From: JABFRZ01 sp964631945
GTDB lineage: Bacteria; Planctomycetota; UBA1135; GCA-002686595
Assembly: GCA_964631945.1 (NCBI GenBank)
Contig: CAZWAY010000018.1
Span: 21,739 to 85,738 of the forward strand
Direction of reading: 5' to 3'
DNA: 64,000 bases
Shown: piece by piece, positions 48,639 to 58,700 of the stretch
How positions within the stretch are numbered: the stretch's first letter is position 1
Layout of the letters: every line of letters starts with the position of its first letter
The notes under the pieces: model-generated
Database searches by the model: none
Seen by the model: the letters and a program-made list of their open reading frames with translations, nothing else
What the model was told of the DNA's origin: nothing
Position numbers and translations under genes: made by a program

Positions 48639-49373
48639 ATGACCACCTCACGCCGCAATCCCCGCGACCCCAAGGACCCCGGCCCCGCCACCGACTGGGG
48701 CTTCATCGAGCGCGTTCTGTGCTCGCCCCGCGTGCGAACGGCCTATCTCTGGGGCAAGCCCGGGATGGGGAAGACCTTCGCCGCCTACAACGTGGGCGTG
48801 CGTGGCGCGCTGTACGCGCTGACGCTCACCGAGGAAACCTCCTCCACCGAACTGCGCGGCCACTACCTGCCGAAGGGCAAGGAGATGCCCTGGCACGACG
48901 GCCCGGCGACGATGGCGATGCGCGAGGGCGCGCGCCTGGTCGTGAACGAGCTGACGCACGCGTCACCGGACGTCCTGTCGCTGCTCCATCCGCTGCTCGA
49001 GAACCCCGACACGGCGCGCCTGACGCTGCCCACGGGCGAAACCGTGCGGCCCGCGCCCGGCTACCAGCTGATTTCCACCGACAACCTCCCGCCCGAGGAC
49101 CTGCCCGAGGCGCTGCGCGATCGCTTCGACGTCATCCTCGAGGTGCGCGAGCCCCATCCCGCCGCCCTGGCTCAGCTCGACGAGCGCCTGCGCGGCGCGG
49201 CGCTGCGCTCCTTCTCGCTCGAGCCGGACAGGAGGATCAGTCTCCGCGGCTGGTTCAGCGTGCAGCGCCTGATCCCCGAGTTCGGACTGCGCGGCGCGTG
49301 CCTGGCCGTGTTCGGTCCCGCGCGCGGCGCGCTCGTGCACGACGGCCTGATCCTGGGCGAAGCGCTCGGCTAG
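48639..49373 (+). CDS. MoxR-type AAA+ ATPase
   Basis: 244 residues; AGGAGA 6 bases before ATG 48639. Walker A is GKPGMGKT (39-46). Walker B reads LVVNEL (101-104 plus), with asparagine where aspartate is usual. Sensor-1 is in LISTDNLPPEDLP, followed by EALRDRFDVILEV (arginine finger-like). The protein is short, with only a small lid domain, as in compact MoxR proteins. Such ATPases remodel or activate a vWA partner; the vWA gene begins 53 bases downstream. Confidence 0.85.
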   Translation: MTTSRRNPRDPKDPGPATDWGFIERVLCSPRVRTAYLWGKPGMGKTFAAYNVGVRGALYALTLTEETSSTELRGHYLPKGKEMPWHDGPATMAMREGARLVVNELTHASPDVLSLLHPLLENPDTARLTLPTGETVRPAPGYQLISTDNLPPEDLPEALRDRFDVILEVREPHPAALAQLDERLRGAALRSFSLEPDRRISLRGWFSVQRLIPEFGLRGACLAVFGPARGALVHDGLILGEALG

Positions 49374-49426
49374 CGAAGCCTCCCTCCACCCCGACCCTCA
49401 CCACCGCATTCCACCGGAGAACCGCC

Positions 49427-50776
49427 ATGACCCGCGACGTACCCGCTCATCACAAGCCCTATCCCGAGCTCGTGGAGCCGCTCCCCAATCCCAAGCCCTA
49501 CTGGATCATCGACACGACCGGCAAGCCCTGGCTGCCGACCAATGGCATGACGAGCCTGATCGAGCGCAAGCTGCTCGTGCCGCTGGTGGCCGGAGCCGTC
49601 AACGTGGCGCGCCACGAGCTCGCCCACGTGCGGTACTCGCCCGCCCAGCTGCCCGAGGTCGACTACGACCTGCGCTACCTGATGGCGGTCGAGGACGCGC
49701 GCCTGAACCTCGGGCTCGTGCGCATCGGTCTGCCGGTGCTGCTCGGCGGGGAGGAGCGTGACCTGGTCAGGCGCCTCGCCCGCACGGACCTGGCCGAGCG
49801 CGACCTGCTCGGCTTCGTGCTGCGTGCCATCGCGGCCCAGGGCACCAACGTCGAGCTCGGCATCCTGGCCGAGCTGGCGCGCCAGAGCGAGGCCGCCCGC
49901 GACCTGGCCTACCGCCACGTGCGGCACGTGCGCATCGAGCTCCTGCGCGGCGCGCGCGCGCGCCGGAAGCCGGTGGCGGACTTCGCGCTGGTGCTGCGGC
50001 TGGCCGAGGAGCTGGTGCGCGCGCTCGAACCCGAGCTCGATCGCCTGGGCTACCCGCGCAGCCTGCCCTTCCCGCTGGCCCTCGGCGGGGCCGGCTGCTG
50101 CCTGGGGCACGGCCGCGACCCGCGCGAGCCCGGCGCGCGGCGCGGGCTGCGCCCCGGTTCGGGCAAGGAGGACGACCCGCCCGAGGCCCACCCCTCGGGC
50201 ACGCTGAGCGTGGTGGTCGCGGCGCTCGTGCTGCCCTCGCCCGGCCCGCGCGGCGGGCGCCGCGGGCGCGCGCGCGCCTCCAGCGAGGGCGTCCTGCCGC
50301 GCTACCTGCACCGCTGGCCGATCGACCAGGCCATCTTCCGCCGCGTGGCGCGCGCGCGCGGCGGCACGGTGCTGATCGACACGAGCGGCAGCATGGCGCT
50401 CGACGCCGCCGGCGTGGACCGCATCCTCTCGTCCTCCTCCGGCGCGGCGCAGGTCGCGATCTACTCCGGCAAGGACAAGCAGGGCGAGCTGCGCATCGTG
50501 GCCCGCGACGGACGCCGCGCCGACGCCAAGGACCTGGTGCCCTACGGGCGCGGCAACGTCGTGGACGAGCCCGCCCTGGCCTGGCTCGCGCGCCAGGACG
50601 GTCCGCGCCTGTGGATCTCGGATGGCGGCGTCACCGGCGTGGGCGACACGCCCTCGGCCGCCGTGCAGCAGCGCTGCCGCGAGCTCGCGCAACGCGGGCA
50701 GATCCGCCGCGTCAAGACGATCGAGGAGGCCGCCGCCTGCCTCGCCCGCGGAACCCGCCACGCAGGGGTGGCCTAG
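49427..50776 (+). CDS. HEXXH-containing vWA-like protein (DUF2201 type)
   Basis: 449 residues; GGAGA 6 bases before ATG 49427. The first part holds ARHELAHVRYSP (HEXXH at 63-67) and YLMAVEDARLN (E89/D90 as a possible third ligand), as in DUF2201_N putative metallopeptidases. The second part has a vWA domain with the metal-site motif IDTSGSM (D319-S323) and later ISDGGVTGVGD. Between them, GRDPREPGARRG to GGRRGRARASSEG is a low-complexity hinge. No membrane segment. The MoxR partner is just upstream. Confidence 0.85.
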   Translation: MTRDVPAHHKPYPELVEPLPNPKPYWIIDTTGKPWLPTNGMTSLIERKLLVPLVAGAVNVARHELAHVRYSPAQLPEVDYDLRYLMAVEDARLNLGLVRIGLPVLLGGEERDLVRRLARTDLAERDLLGFVLRAIAAQGTNVELGILAELARQSEAARDLAYRHVRHVRIELLRGARARRKPVADFALVLRLAEELVRALEPELDRLGYPRSLPFPLALGGAGCCLGHGRDPREPGARRGLRPGSGKEDDPPEAHPSGTLSVVVAALVLPSPGPRGGRRGRARASSEGVLPRYLHRWPIDQAIFRRVARARGGTVLIDTSGSMALDAAGVDRILSSSSGAAQVAIYSGKDKQGELRIVARDGRRADAKDLVPYGRGNVVDEPALAWLARQDGPRLWISDGGVTGVGDTPSAAVQQRCRELAQRGQIRRVKTIEEAAACLARGTRHAGVA

Positions 50777-50807
50777 GAATCCGCTCGGGCGACCAGCAAC
50801 GCGGCAC

Positions 50808-50837
50808 GGGGTCCGCCGGAGCGATCCGGCGGGCCCC
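50808..50837. terminator. Bidirectional intrinsic-type hairpin
   Basis: GGGGTCCGCCGGA (50808-50820), loop GCGA, TCCGGCGGGCCCC (50825-50837): a 13-base-pair stem with one G-T pair, between the convergent vWA gene and trypsin-like protease gene. GTTCTCGTTCCTC follows on the plus strand, giving a weak T-rich tail. Confidence 0.65.
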
Positions 50838-50848
50838 GTTCTCGTTCC

Positions 50849-52510
50849 TCAGCGCAGGGTCAGCGCCAGCGCGTTGGTGAAGAAGCGCACGCCGCGCACG
50901 TTCACGATGCCCTGCGTGTAGACCGTCAGGCCGACCAGGCTCGCGATGTTCGGGATCCCGTTCGAGTGCAGCGCGAGGCCACCGCCCGAGGGCATGAAGC
51001 TGGTGTAGAGGCGCGGCGTGCGGTAGTCGACCAAGAGCTCGCCCGCCCCCAGGAACACGCCCGAGCGCGGCGCGGTGTGGAAGACGATCGAGGTCATCAT
51101 CGGCATGCCCAGGAACGATCCGTCGATGCTCGCGGTCCAGGTCGACCCCAGGCTCGGCCGCGACAGGCTGGCGTAGACCAGCGGGTTCAGGTTGCTGCCG
51201 TTGTAGGCGATGGCCTGGCCGCGGAACGGCTCGTGGCCATCGATGAGCAGCGGGTCGCTGCCTAGCGGGTCGAGCCACTGGGCCAGGGCTCCGACCTCGT
51301 AGAAGCGATCGAAGCGCCCGTACCAGGTGGTCTGCGCGCCGCACGTGAAGTTGTCCACACAGCAGGCCGGGCCGATGACGCGCCGCTGGGCGTTGAAGAG
51401 CGGCGAGCCGGAGCTGCCGCCCTCGATCTTCCCGAGCTCCCAGGAGACCTCGTAGCGCGTGGTCTTGGTCTTCGGCTTCTGGTCCTCGCGCGCGAACTTG
51501 CGCGGCAGGCCGCTCGGATGGCTGACGCTGAGGGCGCCGGTGGCCTGGACCGAGTTGCGGTCCCAGCCGGCGTAGAAGGGTCGGAAGCTGGCCGGGGGCG
51601 CGGAGGAGAGTCGGTAGAGCTGGCAGTCGTAGGTGGGCGAGTCCGCGAGCAGGGTCGCGCCCGAGATCGTCTTCGACTGCGAGGCTCCGCCCGCGCCGCA
51701 GCCGCTGACCTCGTAGTCGAACACCGCCACCACGTTGGTCATGTCGCCGCAGTGGTTCGCGGTCAGGAAGTACGGCGTGCCGTCGTTGGCGGTGTTGTTG
51801 AGCAGCCCGGCCGAGCACAGCCCGCCGCCCATCAGCACCATGATCACCGCGTCCTTGACCTCGTAGTCCGCCTGGGCCTCCGGGCAGTTCGCATCCACCA
51901 GGCAGCCCCCGCCCCGCAGGGCCAGCGGCTCGTCCACGCGCAGCTCGTCCAGGATGCCGCGGTAGTCGTGCACGACCTCGCCGATGCGCAGCCGCGGCGC
52001 GGGCTCGTGGCCGTCCTGCGCGTACTCGATCCAGAGCTCGTCGCCGAGCACCGGCTGCACGGCCAGCATGCCGTTCGGCTGGCGCGTGGCGCGCGTGAAG
52101 GCTCCGAGCACGGTCTCGCCCTTCCGGTCGTACAGGAAGACGCGCCCGCTGGCGGGCAGCTCGAACTGGTCGAACAGGAGGCCGAGCGAGCGTGCGCCCG
52201 GCGAGACGAGGTGCAGCCGCCACACGAGCTCGCCCGTGGGCGCCGTCTCCCACGCGCCCGCGTCCTGGCTCGAGAGCGCCGTGCCGATCACCGCGCCGTA
52301 GCGCAGCGGCCAGTCCGCGCGCTCGGCGTCCTCGCGCTGCAGGCGCTCGACGTCCGGGCGCGGCAGGACGTAGGTCGGCGCGTCCACCGCGGGTCCCACG
52401 GGACGCCGCGGCGGCGTCGGCCCGGGCTGGGGGAGCTGGGCCGCGGCCGAGCCGGCCAGGGCGAGCGCGAGGACCCCGCACAGGAACGGGGGGACGGTGG
52501 GCGTGTGCAT
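50849..52510 (-). CDS. Secreted trypsin-like serine protease
   Basis: 553 residues. Signal peptide FLCGVLALALAGSAAAQ. A propeptide-like region (to ~190) precedes a trypsin-like domain with FLTANHCGD (H253), TYDCQLYRL (probable aspartate) and GKIEGGSSGSPLFN (S367), similar to lysyl/glutamyl-endopeptidase type S1 enzymes of bacteria. Paired cysteines (GGGCLVDANC, VSGCG, ACCVDNFTCG) suggest disulfides. The last ~105 residues (GSTWTASIDGS, GELLVDY, GLTVYTQG, NALALTL) form a module that also ends the reprolysin-like protease at 59014. Confidence 0.88.
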   Translation of the reverse strand: MHTPTVPPFLCGVLALALAGSAAAQLPQPGPTPPRRPVGPAVDAPTYVLPRPDVERLQREDAERADWPLRYGAVIGTALSSQDAGAWETAPTGELVWRLHLVSPGARSLGLLFDQFELPASGRVFLYDRKGETVLGAFTRATRQPNGMLAVQPVLGDELWIEYAQDGHEPAPRLRIGEVVHDYRGILDELRVDEPLALRGGGCLVDANCPEAQADYEVKDAVIMVLMGGGLCSAGLLNNTANDGTPYFLTANHCGDMTNVVAVFDYEVSGCGAGGASQSKTISGATLLADSPTYDCQLYRLSSAPPASFRPFYAGWDRNSVQATGALSVSHPSGLPRKFAREDQKPKTKTTRYEVSWELGKIEGGSSGSPLFNAQRRVIGPACCVDNFTCGAQTTWYGRFDRFYEVGALAQWLDPLGSDPLLIDGHEPFRGQAIAYNGSNLNPLVYASLSRPSLGSTWTASIDGSFLGMPMMTSIVFHTAPRSGVFLGAGELLVDYRTPRLYTSFMPSGGGLALHSNGIPNIASLVGLTVYTQGIVNVRGVRFFTNALALTLR

Positions 52511-52600
52511 GCGAGGTTCGGGGGCAGGCGGACCGAGGAATGGGACAGCCTAGCGGGAGATGCGCGGAGCGGCGCTCCCATCAGGGCTATCCTCGTGTGC

Positions 52601-53767
52601 ATGCTGATTGCCGCCCTGCTGCTCTGCGCCCCGGCCTTCCTCCAGGAAAGCTGTCCGAACTGCCTCCACCAGGGCGTCCTGCCGTGCAAGCAGCACGTGG
52701 ACGTGCCCGCGACCGAGGAGCAGCCCAGCCCCGAGAACCCGACGCTGTACTGCTCGTGGGCGGCGGGCTGCGCGCAATGCGAGGGCACGCTGTGGATCGA
52801 CTGCCCGCGCTGCGCGCGCGGCGAGCGCACCAAGGAGGTCGAGGAACGGCGCGCGCTGATCCGCCAGTGGATGGAGACGAACGCGCTCGAGCGCGGGCTC
52901 GAACGCAGCGTGCCGCGCCTCGAGACGGCGCGCTTCCGGCTGGTGGTCGACGTCGCGGAGCTGCCCGAGGGCAAGAAGAAGCTCTCCGGGCACGCGCTCG
53001 CCCACCGCCTGGCCGAGGACCTCGAGCACGTCGCCGCCAAGGTGGCCGAGCACTACCAGATGGGCCCCCAGGACTACCGCGCCAAGATGCGCATGTGGCT
53101 GTGGAGCACACTCGAGACGCACCAGCAGGCGCAATCGAAGTTCCAGGGCACGATCACGACCGGCGACTTCAAGCTGCTCGGGCGCGACCCGGTGTTCTCG
53201 GTCTGGACCGAGCCGACCAACTTCGACACGGTGCCCAAGGTGCGCGCGCTGTTCGCGCACAACGCCGGCCACATGCTGCTCTCGAACGCCTTCCAGCCGA
53301 CCTGGGTGGGCGACATCGGCGGCGGCTGGCTCGACGCGGGCCTCGGGCACTGGTACGAGTACGAACTCTTCGGGCGCACCGTGAACTACTGCCTGGAGGA
53401 GGCCACGCTCAACGAGAACTACGCGGGCGGCCAGTGGCGTGCGGCGGTGCGCAAGCGGCTCGAGAAGGAGAAGGACCCGTTCCTGCCCGGGCTGCTGCCG
53501 AAGCGCACGGGACAGATGTCGGCGGCCGAGCACGCCCTGTGCTGGTCGTTCTACGACTGGCTGCTGACCCAGCCCGGCGTGGTGCGCAAGCTCATGCTCG
53601 ACCTCAAGCAGAAGAAGCCCGCGCGCGAGGTCCTGCCACAGCACGTCGGCATGGACCTGTTCGCGCTCGAGGACACCTGGCGCGCGTGGGTCGGCGCGAC
53701 GTATCCGCTCAAGGGCGACGAGGCGCGCGGCGAGGCGAAGGACGCGAAGAAGGGCAAGGGCAAGTAG
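52601..53767 (+). CDS. Secreted zinc-ribbon protein with a degenerate gluzincin fold
   Basis: 388 residues. Short signal peptide LIAALLLCAPAFLQ, followed by a Cys-rich ribbon of DnaJ-like pairs (CPNCLHQGVLPC, CAQCEGTLWIDCPRC). Residues ~215-260 look like a gluzincin/Peptidase_MA core: FAHNAGHMLLSN stands where HEXXH is expected and GGGWLDAGLGHWYEYELF stands where WLxEGLAxYxE is expected. Both glutamates, the catalytic one and the third metal ligand, are replaced, so it is probably not an active peptidase. Lys-rich end. Divergent from the trypsin-like protease. Confidence 0.72.
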   Translation: MLIAALLLCAPAFLQESCPNCLHQGVLPCKQHVDVPATEEQPSPENPTLYCSWAAGCAQCEGTLWIDCPRCARGERTKEVEERRALIRQWMETNALERGLERSVPRLETARFRLVVDVAELPEGKKKLSGHALAHRLAEDLEHVAAKVAEHYQMGPQDYRAKMRMWLWSTLETHQQAQSKFQGTITTGDFKLLGRDPVFSVWTEPTNFDTVPKVRALFAHNAGHMLLSNAFQPTWVGDIGGGWLDAGLGHWYEYELFGRTVNYCLEEATLNENYAGGQWRAAVRKRLEKEKDPFLPGLLPKRTGQMSAAEHALCWSFYDWLLTQPGVVRKLMLDLKQKKPAREVLPQHVGMDLFALEDTWRAWVGATYPLKGDEARGEAKDAKKGKGK

Positions 53768-53882
53768 CGCGACGCCGCGAACGGCGCTGACGGCTCGTCA
53801 GGGGCCCCGGCTCAAGCTGCGGGGCGTGAGCATTCGAGAGACGGTGTGGGCGGGCCGTGCCGGCCCCGTCGCCACGCCCCGC

Positions 53883-54644
53883 ATGCTCCACGCCAAGAAG
53901 CCCCTGTTCCTGCTGCTCGCCGTGGCGGGGGCGCTCGCGCTGCTGATCGGTCTCGTGCGCTCTAGCGGACGCGAGGGCTCGCGCCCGCGCACGAGCGTGC
54001 CGCCCGCGAGCGGGCCGACGACCGAGCCCGTGAGTCTGCGCGTGCCGCTGACACCCACGGAGGGCGCGGAGGCCGGAGCGGATTCCGGACCGGTCCCGGC
54101 CGCGCCGGTCGAGCAGCGCCACGAACTCGCGCGCGTGCGCGGGCTCGTCCTGCGGCCCGAGGGCGACCCCGCCTCCGAGGCGCGCGTCGTGCTCGGCCAG
54201 GAGCACGTCCGCTGCAACCCCGACGGGCGCTTCGAGTTCGTGCTCACCGACGCCCCCGGCCCCGCCGACCTGCTGGCCTTCGAGCCCGGCTACGAGCCCA
54301 CCCTGCGCCCCGCCCTCGGCGCGAACCTGGTCGCGGGCTCGCCGACCGAGCTGCGCCTCGTGCTCGGACCCTCGACCCTCAGCCTGACCGGCAGCGTGAC
54401 CGCGCTCGACGGCCGCCCGCTCGAGGGCTGGACGGTCGAGCTCGACGGCCCGGACCCGCTGGCCGAATTCGGCCTGCGCGAGCGCGTGCGCACCGACGTC
54501 GCCGGCCGCTTCCTGATGGCCGACGTCCCGGCCGGCATCCACGTCGTGCGCGCCTACGCCGAACGCCGCGAACTCGCCTTCCGCTCGCCGCCCATCGCGG
54601 CCGGCGAGATCGGACTCGTGATCGTGGCGGATCCGAGCCAGTAG
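53883..54644 (+). CDS. Membrane-anchored protein with carboxypeptidase-regulatory-like repeats
   Basis: 253 residues from ATG 53883 (a GTG at 53826 is an alternative). A single helix (PLFLLLAVAGALALLIGLV) is followed by a Pro/Glu-rich linker and two Ig-like regulatory repeats: VRGLVLRPEGDPASEARVVL to DGRFEFVLTDA, and LTGSVTALDGRPLEGWTVEL to VAGRFLMADVPAGIHVVRAY. Same repeat family as the 824-residue protein at 8210. No catalytic residues. Confidence 0.75.
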   Translation: MLHAKKPLFLLLAVAGALALLIGLVRSSGREGSRPRTSVPPASGPTTEPVSLRVPLTPTEGAEAGADSGPVPAAPVEQRHELARVRGLVLRPEGDPASEARVVLGQEHVRCNPDGRFEFVLTDAPGPADLLAFEPGYEPTLRPALGANLVAGSPTELRLVLGPSTLSLTGSVTALDGRPLEGWTVELDGPDPLAEFGLRERVRTDVAGRFLMADVPAGIHVVRAYAERRELAFRSPPIAAGEIGLVIVADPSQ

Positions 54645-54647
54645 CGA

Positions 54648-54673
54648 CCGGCGCCCCACGCCGCCTGCGCCGG
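54648..54673 (+). terminator. Hairpin after the Ig-like protein gene
   Basis: CCGGCGC (54648-54654) and GCGCCGG (54667-54673) form a 7-base-pair stem with a 12-base loop, just after the stop at 54644. There is no T-run, so termination strength is uncertain. Confidence 0.45.
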
Positions 54674-54750
54674 CGAACTCGAGAGCACGGCTCACTCCGC
54701 GGGCCCGGGGGCGCGCGACGGCCTCCGCGGCGGAGCCTATCCTGTCCGCC

Positions 54751-55740
54751 ATGCAGTACCGACGCCTCGGCCGTTCCGGCCTCCAGCTCAGCGCGTTCTC
54801 GTTCGGGTCGTGGGTGACCTTCTCGACGCAGGTCGACGAGGGCGCGGCGGGCGAGCTGATGAAGCTCGCCTACGACGCCGGCGTGAACTTCTTCGACAAC
54901 GCCGAGGCCTATGCGGCGGGCGAGTCGGAGGTCTTGATGGGGCGCGTGCTCGCGAAGATGGGCTGGAAGCGCGACTCGTACTGCGTGTCGTCGAAGGTGT
55001 TCTGGGGTGGCAAGCTGCCGACGCAGCGCGGGCTCTCGAGGAAGCACGTGCACGACTGCTGCCACGCGGCGTTGCGGCGCCTGCAGGTCGACTACCTCGA
55101 CCTCTACTTCTGCCATCGCCCGGACCTCGACACGCCCATCGAGGAGACGGTGCGCGCGATGAACGACCTGATCGCGCAGGGCAAGGTCCTGTACTGGGGC
55201 ACGTCCGAATGGCGCGCGGACGAGATCGCCGAGGCGCACGGGGTGGCGCGCGCGCTCGGCCTGGCCGGGCCGACGATGGAGCAGCCGCAGTACAACCTGT
55301 TCGAGCGCGCGCGCGTCGAGCGCGAGTATTCGCGCCTGTACGAGGCCCACGGGCTCGGCACGACGATCTGGTCGCCGCTCGCCTCGGGCATCCTGACCGG
55401 CAAGTACGCCGAGGGCGTGCCCAAGGGCTCGCGCATGACGCTCTCCGGCTACGAGTGGCTGCGCGAGCGTCTGGAGAGCGAGGAGGGGCGTGCGAAGGTC
55501 GCGAAGACGCGCGAGCTCGCCAGGGTCGCCAAGGAACTCGGCGCCACCGTCGCCCAGCTGGCGCTGGCCTGGTGCCTGGTCAACCCGCGCGTGAGCACGG
55601 TCATCCTCGGCGCCACGCGCGCCGCGCAGCTGCGCGAGAACCTGGCCGCGCTCGAGTTCGTGGCCAAGCTCGACGCGGACGTGCTCGCGCGCATCGAGAC
55701 GATCGTGGCGAACCGTCCGGAACCGCTCGAACGCTACTGA
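54751..55740 (+). CDS. Aldo-keto reductase (Kv-beta/AKR6-like)
   Basis: 329 residues. The catalytic tetrad is present: D49 and Y54 in FFDNAEAYAAGESE, K82 in CVSSKVFWGG and H122 in YFCHRPD, and the NADP-binding end AWCLVNPRVSTVILGATRAAQLREN is complete. The sequence follows the Kv-beta/YghZ type (RLGRSGLQLSAFSFGSW, SPLASGILTGKYAEGVPKGSR). It should reduce aldehydes or ketones with NADPH. No signal peptide. Ends 58 bases before the subtilase stop. Confidence 0.92.
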   Translation: MQYRRLGRSGLQLSAFSFGSWVTFSTQVDEGAAGELMKLAYDAGVNFFDNAEAYAAGESEVLMGRVLAKMGWKRDSYCVSSKVFWGGKLPTQRGLSRKHVHDCCHAALRRLQVDYLDLYFCHRPDLDTPIEETVRAMNDLIAQGKVLYWGTSEWRADEIAEAHGVARALGLAGPTMEQPQYNLFERARVEREYSRLYEAHGLGTTIWSPLASGILTGKYAEGVPKGSRMTLSGYEWLRERLESEEGRAKVAKTRELARVAKELGATVAQLALAWCLVNPRVSTVILGATRAAQLRENLAALEFVAKLDADVLARIETIVANRPEPLERY

Positions 55741-55762
55741 GGCGCGGCGGAAGCGGGCCCGA

Positions 55763-55783
55763 CCCCGGGCGTGGAGCCCGGGG
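55763..55783. terminator. Hairpin between convergent reductase and subtilase genes
   Basis: CCCCGGGC (55763-55770), loop GTGGA, GCCCGGGG (55776-55783): a perfect 8-base-pair stem exactly between two convergent stops. It probably works in both directions although T-runs are weak. Confidence 0.6.
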
Positions 55784-55797
55784 CCGCGCGCGTTGCC

Positions 55798-58700
55798 TCA
55801 GGGGAAGGTGATCGGCGGAGTCGGGAGCGGGGAGCTCGCGGGCCCCAGGCGCGGACCGCCCGTGGGCTGGCACTCGTCCGGCACGAAGTCGGCATTCCCG
55901 TCGCTCGAACGCCCGCTGGCGATGTCGTCGGAGTCGAGGATGCCGTTGCCATTGCAGTCGGGCTGCGCCGCGCAGGTGCGGCGCTCGACGCGGAAGGCAT
56001 CGAGGCCGGCCTCGGCCACGGAGGGCACGTCGGCGTCGGTCGCGCTGAAACGCATGCGCACCTGGCTGGTGGGCGCCACGAACGCGTCGACCGCGATCGA
56101 TCTCTGCACCCAGCCGGCGACCGCGGCGTTGCCCGTGATCGTCTCGACCGTGGTCCAGTTGGTGCCGTTGTTGTTCGAGATCTCGACCACGAGCGAGTCG
56201 GTGTCGAGGATGCTGCTGCACATCCAGCGCGCGTACGAGATCACGTACTCCCCGGCGGCCGACAGATCGAGGTTGGGCGAGGTCAGGCGCGTCGGGCCGC
56301 CGTCCACGTCCGAGTTCCCGAAGACGTTGTCGGTCAGGTAGCACTGGCCCGAACCGCCGAAGGCCGAGACCGGCTCACAGCGCTCGCCGCCACCGACCGG
56401 CACACCCCGGTCCCAGGGTCCGTCGGTCAGCGCCACGTTCGTGACGGTCCAGCCGAGGTTGGTCTCGAAGTCGTCCGTGAACACGCTGGTCACGGTCGCC
56501 ACGAAAGCGGCGTGCAGCGCGCCGGGCGCGGATTCGGGGTGCGTGGCGAGGCCGCTCGTCCCGCCCTGGGCGCTGAAGTAGAACTCGGGCGTGGCCGCGC
56601 ACACCGCCGGCGGCAGCGTGGCCTGGTACAGGTCGCCGCCCAGGGCGCTCATCGGCAGGGCCAGGAAGCCCGCGCCCGCGTAGCGCACGTGCAGGGTCGG
56701 CGAACCGCCCACCAGCGTGTCGTTCACGCCCACGATGCGCACCGTCACGGGCGTGGCCACGCCGGGCGCGAGCACCGTCGGCAGCGCGCTCGGGAACGAG
56801 AAGCGCACGTGCGGCACGTCGGTGAGCGGCCGCGAGGAGGCCAGCGAGAAGCTCTGCGGACCCTGCGGGACCTCGTGGCCCTGCACCTCGATCGTCCAGG
56901 TGCCGGCCAGCGGCGAGTTCACCAGCACCTGCTCGAGGTTGTTGCGCCGGTCGACCTGCGTGCGCACGGCCGCGACCGAGGGGTTGGCCGGATCGAGCGT
57001 CCACACGTGGTGGCGGTTGCCCAGCGGGTCGCGCACCAGCAGATCGAGGTCGTTGACCAGCGCGTCGAGCACGTTGGGCAGCGCCGGCGCGTCGTCCCAG
57101 GCGAGCGTCAGGCGCAGCTCGCTCGTCGCCGGCGGCACGCTCACGGTCCAGCGCACGTGCGCGCCGGTCTCGCCCAGCGAGTCCTCGACGAACTGCCCGA
57201 GGCGCATGAAGTCCACCGCCGTCTGCGCGCGCACCGAGCCGTAGCCGAACTGGTAGTCGGGCCCGGCGTTGCCGCGGTCGAAGGCGGTGTGCGCCAGCAG
57301 GACCTTGAGCGTCGAGTTGAGCGGGTCGGGCGCGCCGAACTGGACGCGCCAGTCCTGGAGGATCAGGGCCGAGAGGCCGCACACGGTCGGGGAGGCCATC
57401 GAGGTGCCGCAGTAGGTCCCCATGGCCGAGTCGCTGCCCGAGAAGGTCGAGGTGACGCCGCCGTCGCCGCCGGCCTGGCAGCCCGGCGCGCTGACGTCGG
57501 GCTTCAGGCGCCCGTCGTCCGTCGGGCCCCAGCTCGAGAAGCTGGTCATCGAGTCGTCGTTCGAGTTCAGCGCGCCGACTGTGATGTGGTTCTTGGCGGT
57601 CGCCGGCGGCGCAGTGCTGTAGTAGTCGCCGAAGCCCTCGATGTCGCAGCGCGAGCCGCCGCGCTCGTTGCCGTTGGCCCACACGATGCGCATCGGCGCG
57701 CCGAGCGAGCCGCGCACCACGCCGTCGATCACGGTGCACATGACGCCGTAGTCGCCCTGGTAGGAGCACAGGAAGCCGTTCGACTCGGTGTTGGTGCCGA
57801 TCGAGTTGTTGGCGATGTCCGCGCCGAAGACGTTGATGGCCTCGCCGTAGTCGCTCTCGAAGTCGCCCGGGTTGGTGAACAGGAAGATCCCGCTGCCGTT
57901 CGTCTGCAGGCCGTAGGACTGGATCGTGACGCCCGGCGCCATGCCCCGGAACGTGCCGCCCGAGGCCGCGCCGCTGCCACCGATCGTGCCGCTGACGTGC
58001 GTCGGATGGTCGCCCAGGCCCGAGCCGTCGCGCACCGTCAGGCGTCCGCCGAAGTCGACGTGCGTCGCGCGCGCCGTGCCGCCGTCGTAGACCATCACGG
58101 TCACGCCGTTGCCGTCGAGGTTGTAGGGCGCGCCCTGCAGCGCGTTGGCCTGCGTGATCGCGCGGTTGGAATCGTTGAGCGGCGCCGCGAGTGGCGCAAA
58201 CAGGGCCGCGGCCGGGAGCGAGACACCCTCCATCTGCGGCAGCGCAGGCTCGACCCAGGCCACGAGGTCGGCCGCGGCCAGGGCCGCGACCTGCGCGCGC
58301 GGCACCAGCGCGACGATGCCGTTCACGCTCTCGAGCAGGTCGAAGGCGCTGCCGCCGAGCTCGCGCAGGAGCGCGTCACCGCGCTCGAGCGGCACGTCCT
58401 CGTGCAGCAGGACGTACACCGCGACCGTCGCTGCGCCGCCCGGATCGAGCGCGACCACGGTCCACTCCGGCGTCTCGCCCGCCAGCAGGGTGGGGTGCAG
58501 CTTCCACGGCAGCGCGATCTCGCGCACGTCGGTGAGGCCCGCCAGACGCTCGGCTCGACCCGCCAGCGCTTCCGGTCGGACGTGCGCGAAGAAGGCGCCG
58601 CCCCCCAGGGCCCGGCCGAGCTCGACACCGGCCGCGCGCCACAGCGCGCGCTCGTGTTCCGAGGGCGAGCGCTCGAAACGCACCAGCACGTGCCGCTCGC

